Shown piece after piece: positions 24,164 to 32,263 of a stretch of DNA of 32,368 nucleotides. The translations under genes were made by a program, and so were the position numbers. The stretch covers positions 1 to 32,368 of the forward strand of contig JAFIER010000084.1 of NCBI GenBank assembly GCA_020832465.1, written 5' to 3'. The stretch's first letter is position 1. Every line of letters begins with the position of its first letter. This stretch comes from Bernardetiaceae bacterium. GTDB taxonomy: Bacteria > Bacteroidota > Bacteroidia > Cytophagales > Bernardetiaceae. The notes under the pieces were generated by a model. It was not told where the DNA came from. It made no database searches and was given only the letters and a program-made list of their open reading frames with translations.

Positions 24164-24457
24164 ATGCTCATTCGTATTGTCATTATGGAATTTGAAGCCC
24201 AATATGTAGCTGATTTTCAAGCGCACTTTGAAGCTAATAAAGAAAAAATTAGACATTTTGAAGGCTGTCATCACCTCGAACTTTGGCAAGATGCGGAAAA
24301 CCCTTGTATTTTTAGAACTTATAGCCATTGGGACTCCCCAGATGCGTTAGAGGCCTATCGCCATTCAACACTTTTTAAAGGCGTATGGCAACAAACAAAA
24401 AAATGGTTTGCCGCTTCACCGCAGGCTTTCTCTTCTTACGCAATTCATAAACTCTAA
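24164..24457 (+). CDS. ABM-type monooxygenase-like protein
   Basis: A 97-residue ferredoxin-like protein resembling antibiotic-biosynthesis-monooxygenase (ABM) domains. The order fits: an opening strand MLIRIVIMEF, a helix with FQAHFEANKEKIRHFEGC, then HLELWQDAENPCIFRTYSHW, then DALEAYRHSTLFKGVWQQTK and a final strand. Members of this fold include quinol monooxygenases and heme-degrading enzymes, and many have no known substrate. It acts in the cytosol, probably as a dimer. ATGs at 24164 and 24185 are both possible starts. Confidence 0.78.
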   Translation: MLIRIVIMEFEAQYVADFQAHFEANKEKIRHFEGCHHLELWQDAENPCIFRTYSHWDSPDALEAYRHSTLFKGVWQQTKKWFAASPQAFSSYAIHKL

Positions 24458-24507
24458 CCTCGCCTACGAACTTCTTTGGGGCAGACCGCATAAAAAGTGT
24501 TTTTTGA

Positions 24508-25167
24508 TCAATCTACTGAAATTTGTATAAATCTATCCGTGCCGCCCTCTTGGGGTATGATCTCCAGTATTTGTGCTAAAGTCATGCGCACCAATATCTG
24601 TGAGGCTTCGTTGAGGCTAATATTAGCTACTTCTGCATATTTGGGTACATCTATATAGGAGTGCGAACCTAAGTAACGTAGCAAATGTTGCTCAGCGTCT
24701 CCATACTGCAAAAGCGTACCTTCGGAGTTGAGACTTGCCTTCATAATGTATCGCATCTCGCGGCTTGCTTGCAAGCTCTTATCCGCTACACGCACATAAG
24801 CACGTCCGCGCGAAGTGCGCAAGTTATAAATCAAAAATACAGGCTTTTGCTTTGCCGCAGGTATATCAAAAACCAAAACCTCACGCTCACTTTGATAAGG
24901 AATCGGAATGCGATACAAACGGTATGCAATCTCTGGCTTAGCAAATTTTTCAATGGCACGTTGCATCAAAAATAAATGGTCATCAGGGTGCTTCAAACCA
25001 GGGATTTGTCCATCGTCAGAAACTCCAATACATAATTTCCCACCTTCGCTATTAGCAAAAGCAACCACCTCACGCATGATTTTTTGAGGGTAATAAACTT
25101 TTCTTTTAAATTCTATGTGTTGCCCCTCGCCTTGTGCGACGAGCCGTTTGAGTTCTTTAAAGGTCAT
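24508..25167 (-). CDS. AlbA_2/Schlafen-type protein
   Basis: About 219 residues from the ATG at 25167; a TTG at 25191 would add 8. The AlbA_2 (Schlafen-like) domain is clear: GEGQHIEFKRKVYYPQKIMR, then EVVAFANSEGGKLCIGVSDD and GLKHPDDHLF. Such domains bind nucleic acid, and some Schlafen relatives are RNases; bacterial members often act as regulators with a C-terminal winged helix. The C-terminus here (YIDVPKYAEVANISLNEASQ) looks like such a helix-turn-helix. It is leftward, 202 bases beyond the HEPN gene stop, with AT-rich DNA between, so membership in the same operon is uncertain. Confidence 0.82.
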   Translation of the reverse strand: MTFKELKRLVAQGEGQHIEFKRKVYYPQKIMREVVAFANSEGGKLCIGVSDDGQIPGLKHPDDHLFLMQRAIEKFAKPEIAYRLYRIPIPYQSEREVLVFDIPAAKQKPVFLIYNLRTSRGRAYVRVADKSLQASREMRYIMKASLNSEGTLLQYGDAEQHLLRYLGSHSYIDVPKYAEVANISLNEASQILVRMTLAQILEIIPQEGGTDRFIQISVD

Positions 25168-25369
25168 GGCTTTGGCGGTTCTCTGTATCAAATTTTTTTA
25201 TGCCATGATTTAACAGCAAAATAAGCAATCCTGTTTCGTTAAGGAATAATTAGCAAGCAAAAATTAAAAATTAAAATTGTAAAACGCTGATCAAAGTGCA
25301 GGTTCATGGAAAATAAGCTATATTCAAAACAACCTTAGGCATAATATTTTTTTAGAAATTTGAGGTATT

Positions 25370-26047
25370 TTAGCCAATATTGGAATAGTGAGAGGGTGGT
25401 TCTATACTGTACTTTTTTTCGAAGGCTTGGTTTAAAATGTCATTTTTCAGCCGCTCGATAAGATTGATAATCGTAATTTGAATTTCTTGATACTCCTCGA
25501 AAGAGGGATACAATCGACTGCCGTGCACCACCTTATTTCTAATCACAAGCAGTTGCTCAAGCTGCTGCCTCCGCATGATGATATCATCAGGCATATCTAA
25601 GCCAATAGCCTGCAAGATGTCTTGCAGTACATCAAACTTAAGATTCGAAGTCCTATCGACACCACTGTTAGCTGCAAATCTTTTTTCAAATGTCAGACCT
25701 TCAGTCTCTTCAATCAAGTTTATAAAAGGCTTTACTCTTTTGTGAGAAGTCTGCGTTTTGAGCTTTTCTTTATAGCATATTGCGGTAAAATTAGGTGTAA
25801 GTTCTTTGAGTAAGTAGTTTTGAGCCGCTACAAACAGCAAATAATTAAGTGTAGACTGCTTTACAAAGCCTTCCCAATGGGCGTACAAATTACTAAAGGC
25901 AGCTCGCAATAAATAGCTGTGGGCATTTTTAATCCCTCTTTTTTCTTTTTGTCTTTGCTTGATAAGCTGTAGAAAAAATGAGAGTTCTTTTTTACGCCAA
26001 CTACTTTCTTCATTTAAAGCATTTTGTAATTCCTCAACAGTTCTCAT
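25370..26047 (-). CDS. HEPN nuclease-like protein, MAE_28990/MAE_18760 type
   Basis: A 225-residue, mostly helical protein. Its C-terminal half carries RNKVVHG (170-176), the R-x4-H motif of HEPN domains, whose arginine and histidine form a metal-free RNase active site. The N-terminal part, with LLRAAFSNLYAHWEGFVKQS (46-65), matches what I recall of the MAE_28990/MAE_18760 family. HEPN proteins of this kind are RNA-cleaving toxins in toxin-antitoxin and abortive-infection systems. The gene starts 16 bases after the DUF262 gene stop on the same strand, so the two form one unit. DUF262 as the cognate regulator or sensor is inferred from position. No antitoxin of MNT-nucleotidyltransferase type is present. 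Confidence 0.82.
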   Translation of the reverse strand: MRTVEELQNALNEESSWRKKELSFFLQLIKQRQKEKRGIKNAHSYLLRAAFSNLYAHWEGFVKQSTLNYLLFVAAQNYLLKELTPNFTAICYKEKLKTQTSHKRVKPFINLIEETEGLTFEKRFAANSGVDRTSNLKFDVLQDILQAIGLDMPDDIIMRRQQLEQLLVIRNKVVHGSRLYPSFEEYQEIQITIINLIERLKNDILNQAFEKKYSIEPPSHYSNIG

Positions 26048-26063
26048 GTGGCATCATCATTTT

Positions 26064-27203
26064 TTAGTCTTTGAATATGTTATCAAAATAATTTCTACCA
26101 AAAACAATCGTATTGTAAATACGCATATTTAGGTTTTTGCCCGCACGCAGCTCATAAATTTCAGAATCGGCTTGTTTCCACATTTGGATAATCATTTGCT
26201 TGACCTCTTGTGCACTATATTTTTGCAACTGATTTAAGTGAGGAAGAAGTCCCATCGTGATAATTTCGTAAGCATATACCGCAAATCTTCCCTCAAATTT
26301 ATTCTTCTTGACATTGAAACGTCTAAAAGCATCATCGGCTAAGGCTGCTTGAAGCGTATCAAAAAGTATAACAAATTCATTTTTTTCTTTTTTATAATCT
26401 ATAGCCTGCGTTTGTGCAATTTTGACAGATTCGATATTGATAAAATCTTTGAAAGAACGTATTTTTTTGAGCGATTCGGCTTCTTTATTTTTAAAAATAA
26501 GCAAACGTATAACAAGTTCTTTATCGTACTGTTGCAACTGCTCGGCATCTGATATAACTTGTGTAACAAGCTCTTTAAAACTCTCTACTTCTGAAAGCTC
26601 GGTAAGCCACGTATGGAACTCGGGATTTTCCATAAGCAAAATAGCATTGCGTATCTCGGCTTCTGTAAGTGCCGTACCGCCTGTATTCAAACGCTGAAAA
26701 ATTTCGTATTGCGCATTTTTATCGCTTTGCCTAAGTATGATTTTGACATCTATACGGGCGCGCTTGACAAACATGCGTTGTGCCATAGTGAAGGCTTGAT
26801 TTTTATCCGTAGCAAAATCTTCACTCCACACTTTGCCCTCTAAGGAAGGTAGATATTCCGTACCGACGAGCTGCAAGGGTTCATAGCCTTCTAAAATTCC
26901 CATAAACTCAAAAATTGTAGAGAGGCGTTGCAATCCGTCAATAACCTGCCATACACCTGAGTCGTCATTTTGAAAAACAAAAATAGCAGGCAGCGGAATT
27001 CCCAACAAAATACTTTCTATCAAGCGGGACTTTTGCTCTATATTCCAACGATACAAACGTTGAAATTCAGGTTGAATAATTAACTCTTTGCCTTGATACA
27101 AACTCACCAACTCACCAATAGACATGCTCATCGCATCAGATTTTATATCGGCAATTTTGTAGTCAATTTCTTCTTGCAAACGATTGATAGTCTCGATAGC
27201 CAT
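26064..27203 (-). CDS. DUF262 (ParB/GmrS-like) NTP-dependent protein
   Basis: A 379-residue protein with an N-terminal DUF262 domain: SIGELVSLYQGKELIIQPEF (28-47), FQRLYRWN (47-54), then the signature VIDGLQRLSTIFEFM (87-101), which contains the DGxxR nucleotide-handling motif of the ParB/Srx fold. The remainder is helical, with NTGGTALTEAEIRNAILL as the second conserved block. DUF262 is the nucleotide-hydrolysing part of GmrSD and SspE anti-phage proteins, which pair it with a DUF1524 HNH nuclease; no DUF1524 motif is present here. Instead a HEPN protein gene follows 16 bases downstream. A sensor or NTPase part that controls the HEPN toxin is the likely role. It diverges from valS. Confidence 0.87.
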   Translation of the reverse strand: MAIETINRLQEEIDYKIADIKSDAMSMSIGELVSLYQGKELIIQPEFQRLYRWNIEQKSRLIESILLGIPLPAIFVFQNDDSGVWQVIDGLQRLSTIFEFMGILEGYEPLQLVGTEYLPSLEGKVWSEDFATDKNQAFTMAQRMFVKRARIDVKIILRQSDKNAQYEIFQRLNTGGTALTEAEIRNAILLMENPEFHTWLTELSEVESFKELVTQVISDAEQLQQYDKELVIRLLIFKNKEAESLKKIRSFKDFINIESVKIAQTQAIDYKKEKNEFVILFDTLQAALADDAFRRFNVKKNKFEGRFAVYAYEIITMGLLPHLNQLQKYSAQEVKQMIIQMWKQADSEIYELRAGKNLNMRIYNTIVFGRNYFDNIFKD

Positions 27204-27311
27204 AACTTAATATTTGGATTTGAAAAAAAGATATTATAAGCAGAACGCTGAGTTCTACTTTTGTTTCTGAAATCTAAGATACAAAAAAATCATTTAATAC
27301 CATAATTTTTG

Positions 27312-27319
27312 TATTTTTG
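27312..27319 (+). promoter_or_regulatory. Possible -7 element of valS
   Basis: TATTTTTG, with no TTG at the usual distance upstream. Transcription starting near 27326 would place a 21-bp perfect hairpin right at the 5' end of the valS mRNA. Confidence 0.4.
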
Positions 27320-27327
27320 CAAATTCC

Positions 27328-27372
27328 AAATCCATAACTAACAGTTCTCACAGAACTGTTAGTTATGGATTT
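27328..27372. repeat. 21-bp perfect hairpin in the valS leader
   Basis: Arms 27328-27348 and 27352-27372 are exact inverted repeats with loop CAC. The inner part is ACTAACAGTTCT, shared with copies at 10780 and 16830, while the outer AAATCCATA is unique to this site. It sits in the divergent gap between the DUF262 gene and valS, about 45 bases before the valS ATG. Confidence 0.8.
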
Positions 27373-27417
27373 GCATTCCGTTATTTAATACATTTTATCG
27401 CATAAAATGCCATTCTG

Positions 27418-30108
27418 ATGCAAGAGATAGCCAAAACCTATAATCCCGAAGAACACGAAGACAAATGGTACGCCTACTGGCTCGAGCATAAAGCCTTTGA
27501 GGCGCATGTTAATCCCAATAAAAAACCTTATACGATTGTCATTCCGCCACCCAATGTAACGGGCGTTCTGCACATGGGGCATTTGCTCAACAATACTATT
27601 CAAGATATTCTGACCCGAAGAGCACGAATGCAAGGCTATGAAGCCTGCTGGGTGCCTGGCACCGACCACGCTTCTATCGCTACAGAAGCCAAAGTTGTGC
27701 GTATGCTAAGAGAAAAAGGTATCAAAAAATCAGACCTCACCAGAGAAAAATTCCTCGAGCACGCCTGGGAATGGAAAGAAAAATACGGCGGTATTATACT
27801 CAATCAACTCCAAAAACTCGGCGCAGGTTGCGACTGGTCGCGTACAAACTTTACCCTCGACGAGCATTATTACAAAGGAGTACTCCGCACTTTTGTAGAT
27901 TTGTATCAAAAAGGATATATCTATCGAGGTTTGCGTATGATAAACTGGGATTGCGAAGCACAAACCGCCCTCTCCAACGAAGAAGTCCTTTACAAAGAGG
28001 AAGGCGAAATCTCAAAACTCTACAAAATTCAGTACGCTATCCAAAATAGCGACCGCAAACTCACAATTGCCACGACACGCCCCGAAACTATTTTAGCCGA
28101 TACGGCGATTGCTGTCAATCCCAAAGATGAGCGGTATCAGGATTTGATAGGTAAGCACGCCCTTGTGCCTTTTCTAAACCGCCCTATTCCTATCATTGCC
28201 GATGATTATGTCGACAAAGACTTTGGCACAGGCTGCTTGAAAGTTACGCCCGCCCACGACCCTAATGACTACGAAATCGGACAGCGTCATCATTTGGAAG
28301 TCATCGATATGCTCAATAACGACGGCAGCGTCAATGAAAATTGTGGCATAGAAAAATATGTAGGCAAAGACCGTTTCGCACTCCGCAAAGAAATTGTAAA
28401 AGATTTGGAAGAGGAGGGGTATCTTATCGGAACGGAGGAGATTACTAACAAAGTCGGTCGCTCGGAGCGCACCGGTTCGGTCGTAGAGCCTAAGCTTTCG
28501 TTGCAATGGTTTGTCAAGATGAAAGAAATATCGAAGCGTGCCCTCGAAGCCGTAGAGCAAGACGAGGTACAGCTTCACCCTGCAAAATTCAAAAATACGT
28601 ATCGCCATTGGATGGAAAATGTGCGTGATTGGTGTATCTCACGGCAACTTTGGTGGGGGCAGCGCATTCCAGCTTATTATTACAGTGAAGGTGAAAATGA
28701 CTTTGTCGTAGCAGCGACAGTAGAGGAGGCTCTTGAGGTCGCACGTGAAGCCACAGGCAACGCTAACTTGAAAGCTGAAGATTTGCGTCAAGACGAAGAT
28801 GTGCTCGATACGTGGGCATCTTCTTGGCTTTGGCCCCTTGAGGTTTTTAATGGCATCTCGGGTGAGAGTTTTAATGCTGAAAGTGGTAGAATTATCGAAG
28901 GCAAAAATGCAGAGTTTGATTATTTTTACCCTACGAGCGTACTCGTTACAGGTCCTGATATTTTGTTTTTCTGGGTTGCTCGTATGATTATCGCAGGCTA
29001 CGAGTACACGGGCAAAGCCCCTTTCAAAGATGTATATCTGACAGGACTTATCCGCGATAAGCTGGGCAGAAAAATGTCTAAATCCTTAGGCAACTCTCCT
29101 GATGCGCTCGAGCTGATAGAAAAATACGGGGCTGATGGGGTGCGTGTAGGTTTGTTGTTTTCGTCTCCAGCGGGCAATGATTTGCCTTTTGATGAAAAAC
29201 TTTGCGAGCAGGGGCGTAATTTTTCCAACAAAATATGGAATGCAATGCGTCTGATTATGGGCTTTGAGACCGATAGCAGCGCACCGACCGAGACGCAAGT
29301 TTTGGCTAACCAATGGTTTGAAGCCAAATTGCAGGAGGCTATTGTCCTTAGTGAAGACCATTACTCGAAGTTTCGCATTTCGGACGTGCTCCTGACATTT
29401 TACAAATTGATATGGGGGGATTTTTGTTCGCAATATTTGGAGCTTATCAAACCCGAGTATGGCAAACCCATTTCGGCAGAGGCGCAGCAGCAGGCTATCC
29501 GATTTTTAGATAATTTGATGCGCCTATTGCACCCTTTTATGCCATTTTTGAGCGAAACGCTTTGGCACACTATCGGCGAGCGCAAAGCAGGCGAAATGTT
29601 GGCACGTGCGGACTATCCCAATGCTACGGATTTCATAGCCAACGAAAATTTACTCAAAGAAAGTGAAGCCATTTTTGAGTTGATTTCTCAAATCCGCAAT
29701 ACGCGCAATAGCAAGCAAATTTCGCCTAAAGAACCGCTCGATTTGCATATCAAAACCGAAGGCAATAGGGATTTGTACAAAAAATTTATGAGTTGGATTC
29801 AGCAGCTCGGTCATATCAAGCAGGTGCATTTTTCTGATGAAAAGCCACCGCAGGCTGCCAGTTTTGTTGTGCGCAGCGATGAGTTCTCGATTCCAATGGA
29901 AAACTTTATCGATGTGGAAGCCGAGCGTGAAAACCTCGAGAAAGAACTCAAATACACCAAAGGATTTTTGCAATCCGTAAGCAAAAAGCTCAGTAACAAA
30001 GGCTTTGTCAATAATGCAGCCCCTGCTGTTGTAGAAAAAGAACAGCAGAAAAAAGCCGATGCTGAAGCCAAAATTCAAGCCTTAGAAGCAGCATTAGCAG
30101 ATTTGTAA
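27418..30108 (+). CDS. valS: Valyl-tRNA synthetase
   Basis: An 896-residue class I aminoacyl-tRNA synthetase that charges tRNA-Val with valine in the cytosol. The HIGH signature is HMGH in PPPNVTGVLHMGHLLNN (43-59), the tRNA-entry and editing region contains TIATTRPETILADTAIAV, and the KMSKS loop is GRKMSKSLGNSPDALELIEK. The anticodon-binding domain and the C-terminal coiled coil (about 830-896, ENLEKELKYTKGFLQSVSKK) complete the usual architecture, and the length is normal. No T-box leader is visible, but a perfect hairpin precedes the gene and another follows the stop by 74 bases. Confidence 0.97.
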   Translation: MQEIAKTYNPEEHEDKWYAYWLEHKAFEAHVNPNKKPYTIVIPPPNVTGVLHMGHLLNNTIQDILTRRARMQGYEACWVPGTDHASIATEAKVVRMLREKGIKKSDLTREKFLEHAWEWKEKYGGIILNQLQKLGAGCDWSRTNFTLDEHYYKGVLRTFVDLYQKGYIYRGLRMINWDCEAQTALSNEEVLYKEEGEISKLYKIQYAIQNSDRKLTIATTRPETILADTAIAVNPKDERYQDLIGKHALVPFLNRPIPIIADDYVDKDFGTGCLKVTPAHDPNDYEIGQRHHLEVIDMLNNDGSVNENCGIEKYVGKDRFALRKEIVKDLEEEGYLIGTEEITNKVGRSERTGSVVEPKLSLQWFVKMKEISKRALEAVEQDEVQLHPAKFKNTYRHWMENVRDWCISRQLWWGQRIPAYYYSEGENDFVVAATVEEALEVAREATGNANLKAEDLRQDEDVLDTWASSWLWPLEVFNGISGESFNAESGRIIEGKNAEFDYFYPTSVLVTGPDILFFWVARMIIAGYEYTGKAPFKDVYLTGLIRDKLGRKMSKSLGNSPDALELIEKYGADGVRVGLLFSSPAGNDLPFDEKLCEQGRNFSNKIWNAMRLIMGFETDSSAPTETQVLANQWFEAKLQEAIVLSEDHYSKFRISDVLLTFYKLIWGDFCSQYLELIKPEYGKPISAEAQQQAIRFLDNLMRLLHPFMPFLSETLWHTIGERKAGEMLARADYPNATDFIANENLLKESEAIFELISQIRNTRNSKQISPKEPLDLHIKTEGNRDLYKKFMSWIQQLGHIKQVHFSDEKPPQAASFVVRSDEFSIPMENFIDVEAERENLEKELKYTKGFLQSVSKKLSNKGFVNNAAPAVVEKEQQKKADAEAKIQALEAALADL

Positions 30109-30143
30109 GGTACAGCATGGGTGCATTTTAAATTAAGTGGTTT

Positions 30144-30168
30144 GTGTTTGGTGGGGGGCAGCAAACAC
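30144..30168. repeat. GTGTTTG/CAAACAC hairpin family, copy 3
   Basis: GTGTTTG (30144-30150) and CAAACAC (30162-30168) with a G-rich loop. The reverse complement reads GCCGTGTTTGCT then a C-rich stretch, matching the copies near 7344 and 12822. Confidence 0.6.
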
Positions 30169-30182
30169 GGCGTAGCGACCCG

Positions 30183-30215
30183 AGCACTAACATTTCTGTC
30201 AGAAATGTTAGTGCT
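30183..30215. repeat. ACTAACATTTCT hairpin after valS
   Basis: Perfect 15-bp arms AGCACTAACATTTCT and AGAAATGTTAGTGCT with loop GTC. The arm combines the C of one subfamily with the T of the other, linking the ACTAACAGTTCT and AATAACATTTCT groups. Confidence 0.7.
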
Positions 30216-30446
30216 AAACTTATGGCTGCGTAAATATGAATTGCAGCCTACAGCATTAGCACTCATCTGTACTCACAGTTTTTCAACCGCTGTGTGTGCT
30301 TGATTGTATTTTATTCATAAAATGCAAATGGAGGATAAAACCCTGTATAAGAGAGGATTTTAGTCTATTTGAGGTTTATTTATAGACCGGATACAGATTG
30401 CCTTGCTACAGCCTATTCCTTGATTTGTGTATAAAGTTATTTATTT

Positions 30447-30866
30447 ATGCGTTTAGCTTTGCAAATATCTCGTGGAATATGTATAACGATGATGATTTGG
30501 TTTGTTTTTGCTTGTAATGTATATCACCCTCGCAATCTTTTTACAGGATATGCTTGGTTTTTGGGTTATAATGACCAGATGGAACAGGATTTAAGCAAAA
30601 AAGAAAAACTACGTGCGATAGTAAATATGGACACAGAGGGGCTTATTACTGTAAAATGTGCTTCTGCTGACAAAAATTGCTATGAATATGAAGAGAGCAC
30701 GCACCGTCTTGTTGTGTATCAAGATGTTGCCGAGACAAAACGTATTGTATTTTTTTGGGTAGCCAAAGTTGGAGTAAGCTATTCTTTAGAAGAGGAAGTC
30801 GGAGAAGTGCGCATTATTGCATTTGAGATACTAAGTATGCCTGGTTCTTATTATGATAAGGATTGA
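30447..30866 (+). CDS. Small lipoprotein, unknown function
   Basis: A 139-residue protein I do not recognise. The N-terminus (MRLALQISRG then ICITMMIWFVFAC) fits a lipoprotein signal with the lipidated cysteine at residue 23, so it is probably membrane-anchored on the periplasmic side. Two further cysteines lie close together in VKCASADKNCYEYE, and the rest is predicted beta-rich (TEGLITVKCAS, STHRLVVYQDVAETKRIVFF). It precedes the frameshifted secreted-protein gene by about 70 bases on the same strand. Confidence 0.62.
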   Translation: MRLALQISRGICITMMIWFVFACNVYHPRNLFTGYAWFLGYNDQMEQDLSKKEKLRAIVNMDTEGLITVKCASADKNCYEYEESTHRLVVYQDVAETKRIVFFWVAKVGVSYSLEEEVGEVRIIAFEILSMPGSYYDKD

Positions 30867-30936
30867 ATGCCAAGCTAGTTTTTCGCTACCACCTATGAAA
30901 CGCTGTTTTTTTATTTGAAACTTTAATTGAATTATT

Positions 30937-32263
30937 TTGAATTTATCAAACGTTAAAATTATTTTTGCACTTTTCTTGTTTTGCTGCTATCTTCCGAGTT
31001 ATGCACAGCAAGTTTCTTTTGGCAAAGTCAGTAACACGGGAAATCATGAAGAGTTTTTGGAGGTAGTAAATTTACCTAATGGTGAATATGTGAGTGCAAG
31101 CTTAAACTATAAACTCAATCTTGCTGGTGATAAGAGCCTCGTACTTAGGCATTATAGTGAAAATGGTGAGCTTATAAAGACAAATCAAGAAGCTACACCT
31201 GAAATTCAATCAAGGACAATCCATAGCCTTAGCTAAGCTACACTTAGCAGCTGATGGTAATCTTTTGCTTTTTTACTCTGTTGATAAAGTAGGTAGCTCT
31301 TTGCGTTATAAGAATCTTGTATTTTGCAAAGTGAATGCAAGCACCCTCAAAATTGAAGGTGAGCATAAGGAGTTAGACGAAGTAGATTACTATTATGATT
31401 TTCCAGATGCAAAGCATTTTGAAATCATACCAGCCTCGCCAGATGGACGTAAAATAGCAACTATTCTAACCGCTGCTAATCGTAAATTAAAAGACCATTC
31501 TTATAAAGTTAGCGTCCTTGAGAATACGGGCAAAGTATTATGGCAGACCGAAGATAAATATTCAGAAAAGAAAGGTTTTCCGGGATATATTAAATACGGA
31601 AATCCGCTTATCAATGATAAGAGCGATATATTTGTGCCACTTTACCTTGAAAAATATACCAATTATATTCACGTTTTGCGCAAAGGCAAAGATTTAGAAG
31701 AAATTGTCATTGATATGAATATCGAAGATAAGAAACACAAAATTTTTACACCTACGCGTATCGTATTTGATAAAGAACAGAAATACCTTTATTGCCTTAC
31801 ATTTTTTGAAGAAGGTAAGCGTAAAAACTCTAAGCAAGGTTATGTTTTTTGTAAAATCAATACGCAAACGCTAAAAATAGAACAGCAAGCCAAGCACTAC
31901 CTCGAGGCCTCTCCTTTTCTAAAAGATTGGACATGCCAAATAACTCATTTGCAAATACTCGAAGATGGAAGCCTGATTGGGCATGCAGAGTCTTTTTATA
32001 GAGGATATAAAGAATTGAATCCTAATAGTACGGTAAGTACAAATTCGGTACCCATTGCTGAATTTAAAGATAGCTTTTTCTTTAGGCTTGATACCAATGG
32101 TAAGCTCATTTGGGATACAATTATAGAAAAATCGCAAGTCATAATAGGAGATCGTTTAGATATCGCACACGGCTCGGTTAGCCTTATCACTACTGATACA
32201 CACGCTTATGCTTTTATGAACTCAAATAGGCGTTGTTGCAACGTGTCGTTACCACCTCATTAA
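30937..32263 (+). pseudogene. Secreted beta-propeller-like protein gene, frameshifted
   Basis: Two overlapping frames together look like one secreted protein. The first starts at a TTG (30937), has a signal peptide (IIFALFLFCCYLPSYAQQ) and stops at 31236. The second frame reads in continuity from about 31211 as QGQSIALAKLHLAADGNLLL and runs to 32263. Removing one T near 31210 would join them as EIQ-QGQSIALAK. The product has repeated DG/N-rich beta strands (LAADGNLLLFYSV, ILEDGSLIGHAES, RLDTNGKLIWDT) like a WD40/propeller or cell-surface repeat protein. No in-frame ATG precedes the TTG because a TGA lies at 30928. The end, SNRRCCNVSLPPH, looks atypical and may be a further lesion. Confidence 0.65.

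Larger units (their letters stand above)
30109..30446. other. 338-bp intergenic stretch after valS
   Basis: No gene. It contains a GTGTTTG/CAAACAC hairpin (30144-30168) and, 14 bases on, a perfect 15-bp hairpin (30183-30215). The remainder shows nothing I recognise. Confidence 0.6.

Noticed and set aside
27204-27417. T-box riboswitch ahead of valS
   Set aside because: No T-box sequence, specifier loop or antiterminator is visible; only a simple perfect hairpin of a dispersed repeat family. T-boxes are also not typical of this phylum.
31180-31240. Programmed ribosomal frameshift in the secreted repeat-protein gene
   Set aside because: No slippery heptamer or clear downstream pseudoknot at the junction; a single-base indel explains the data more simply.
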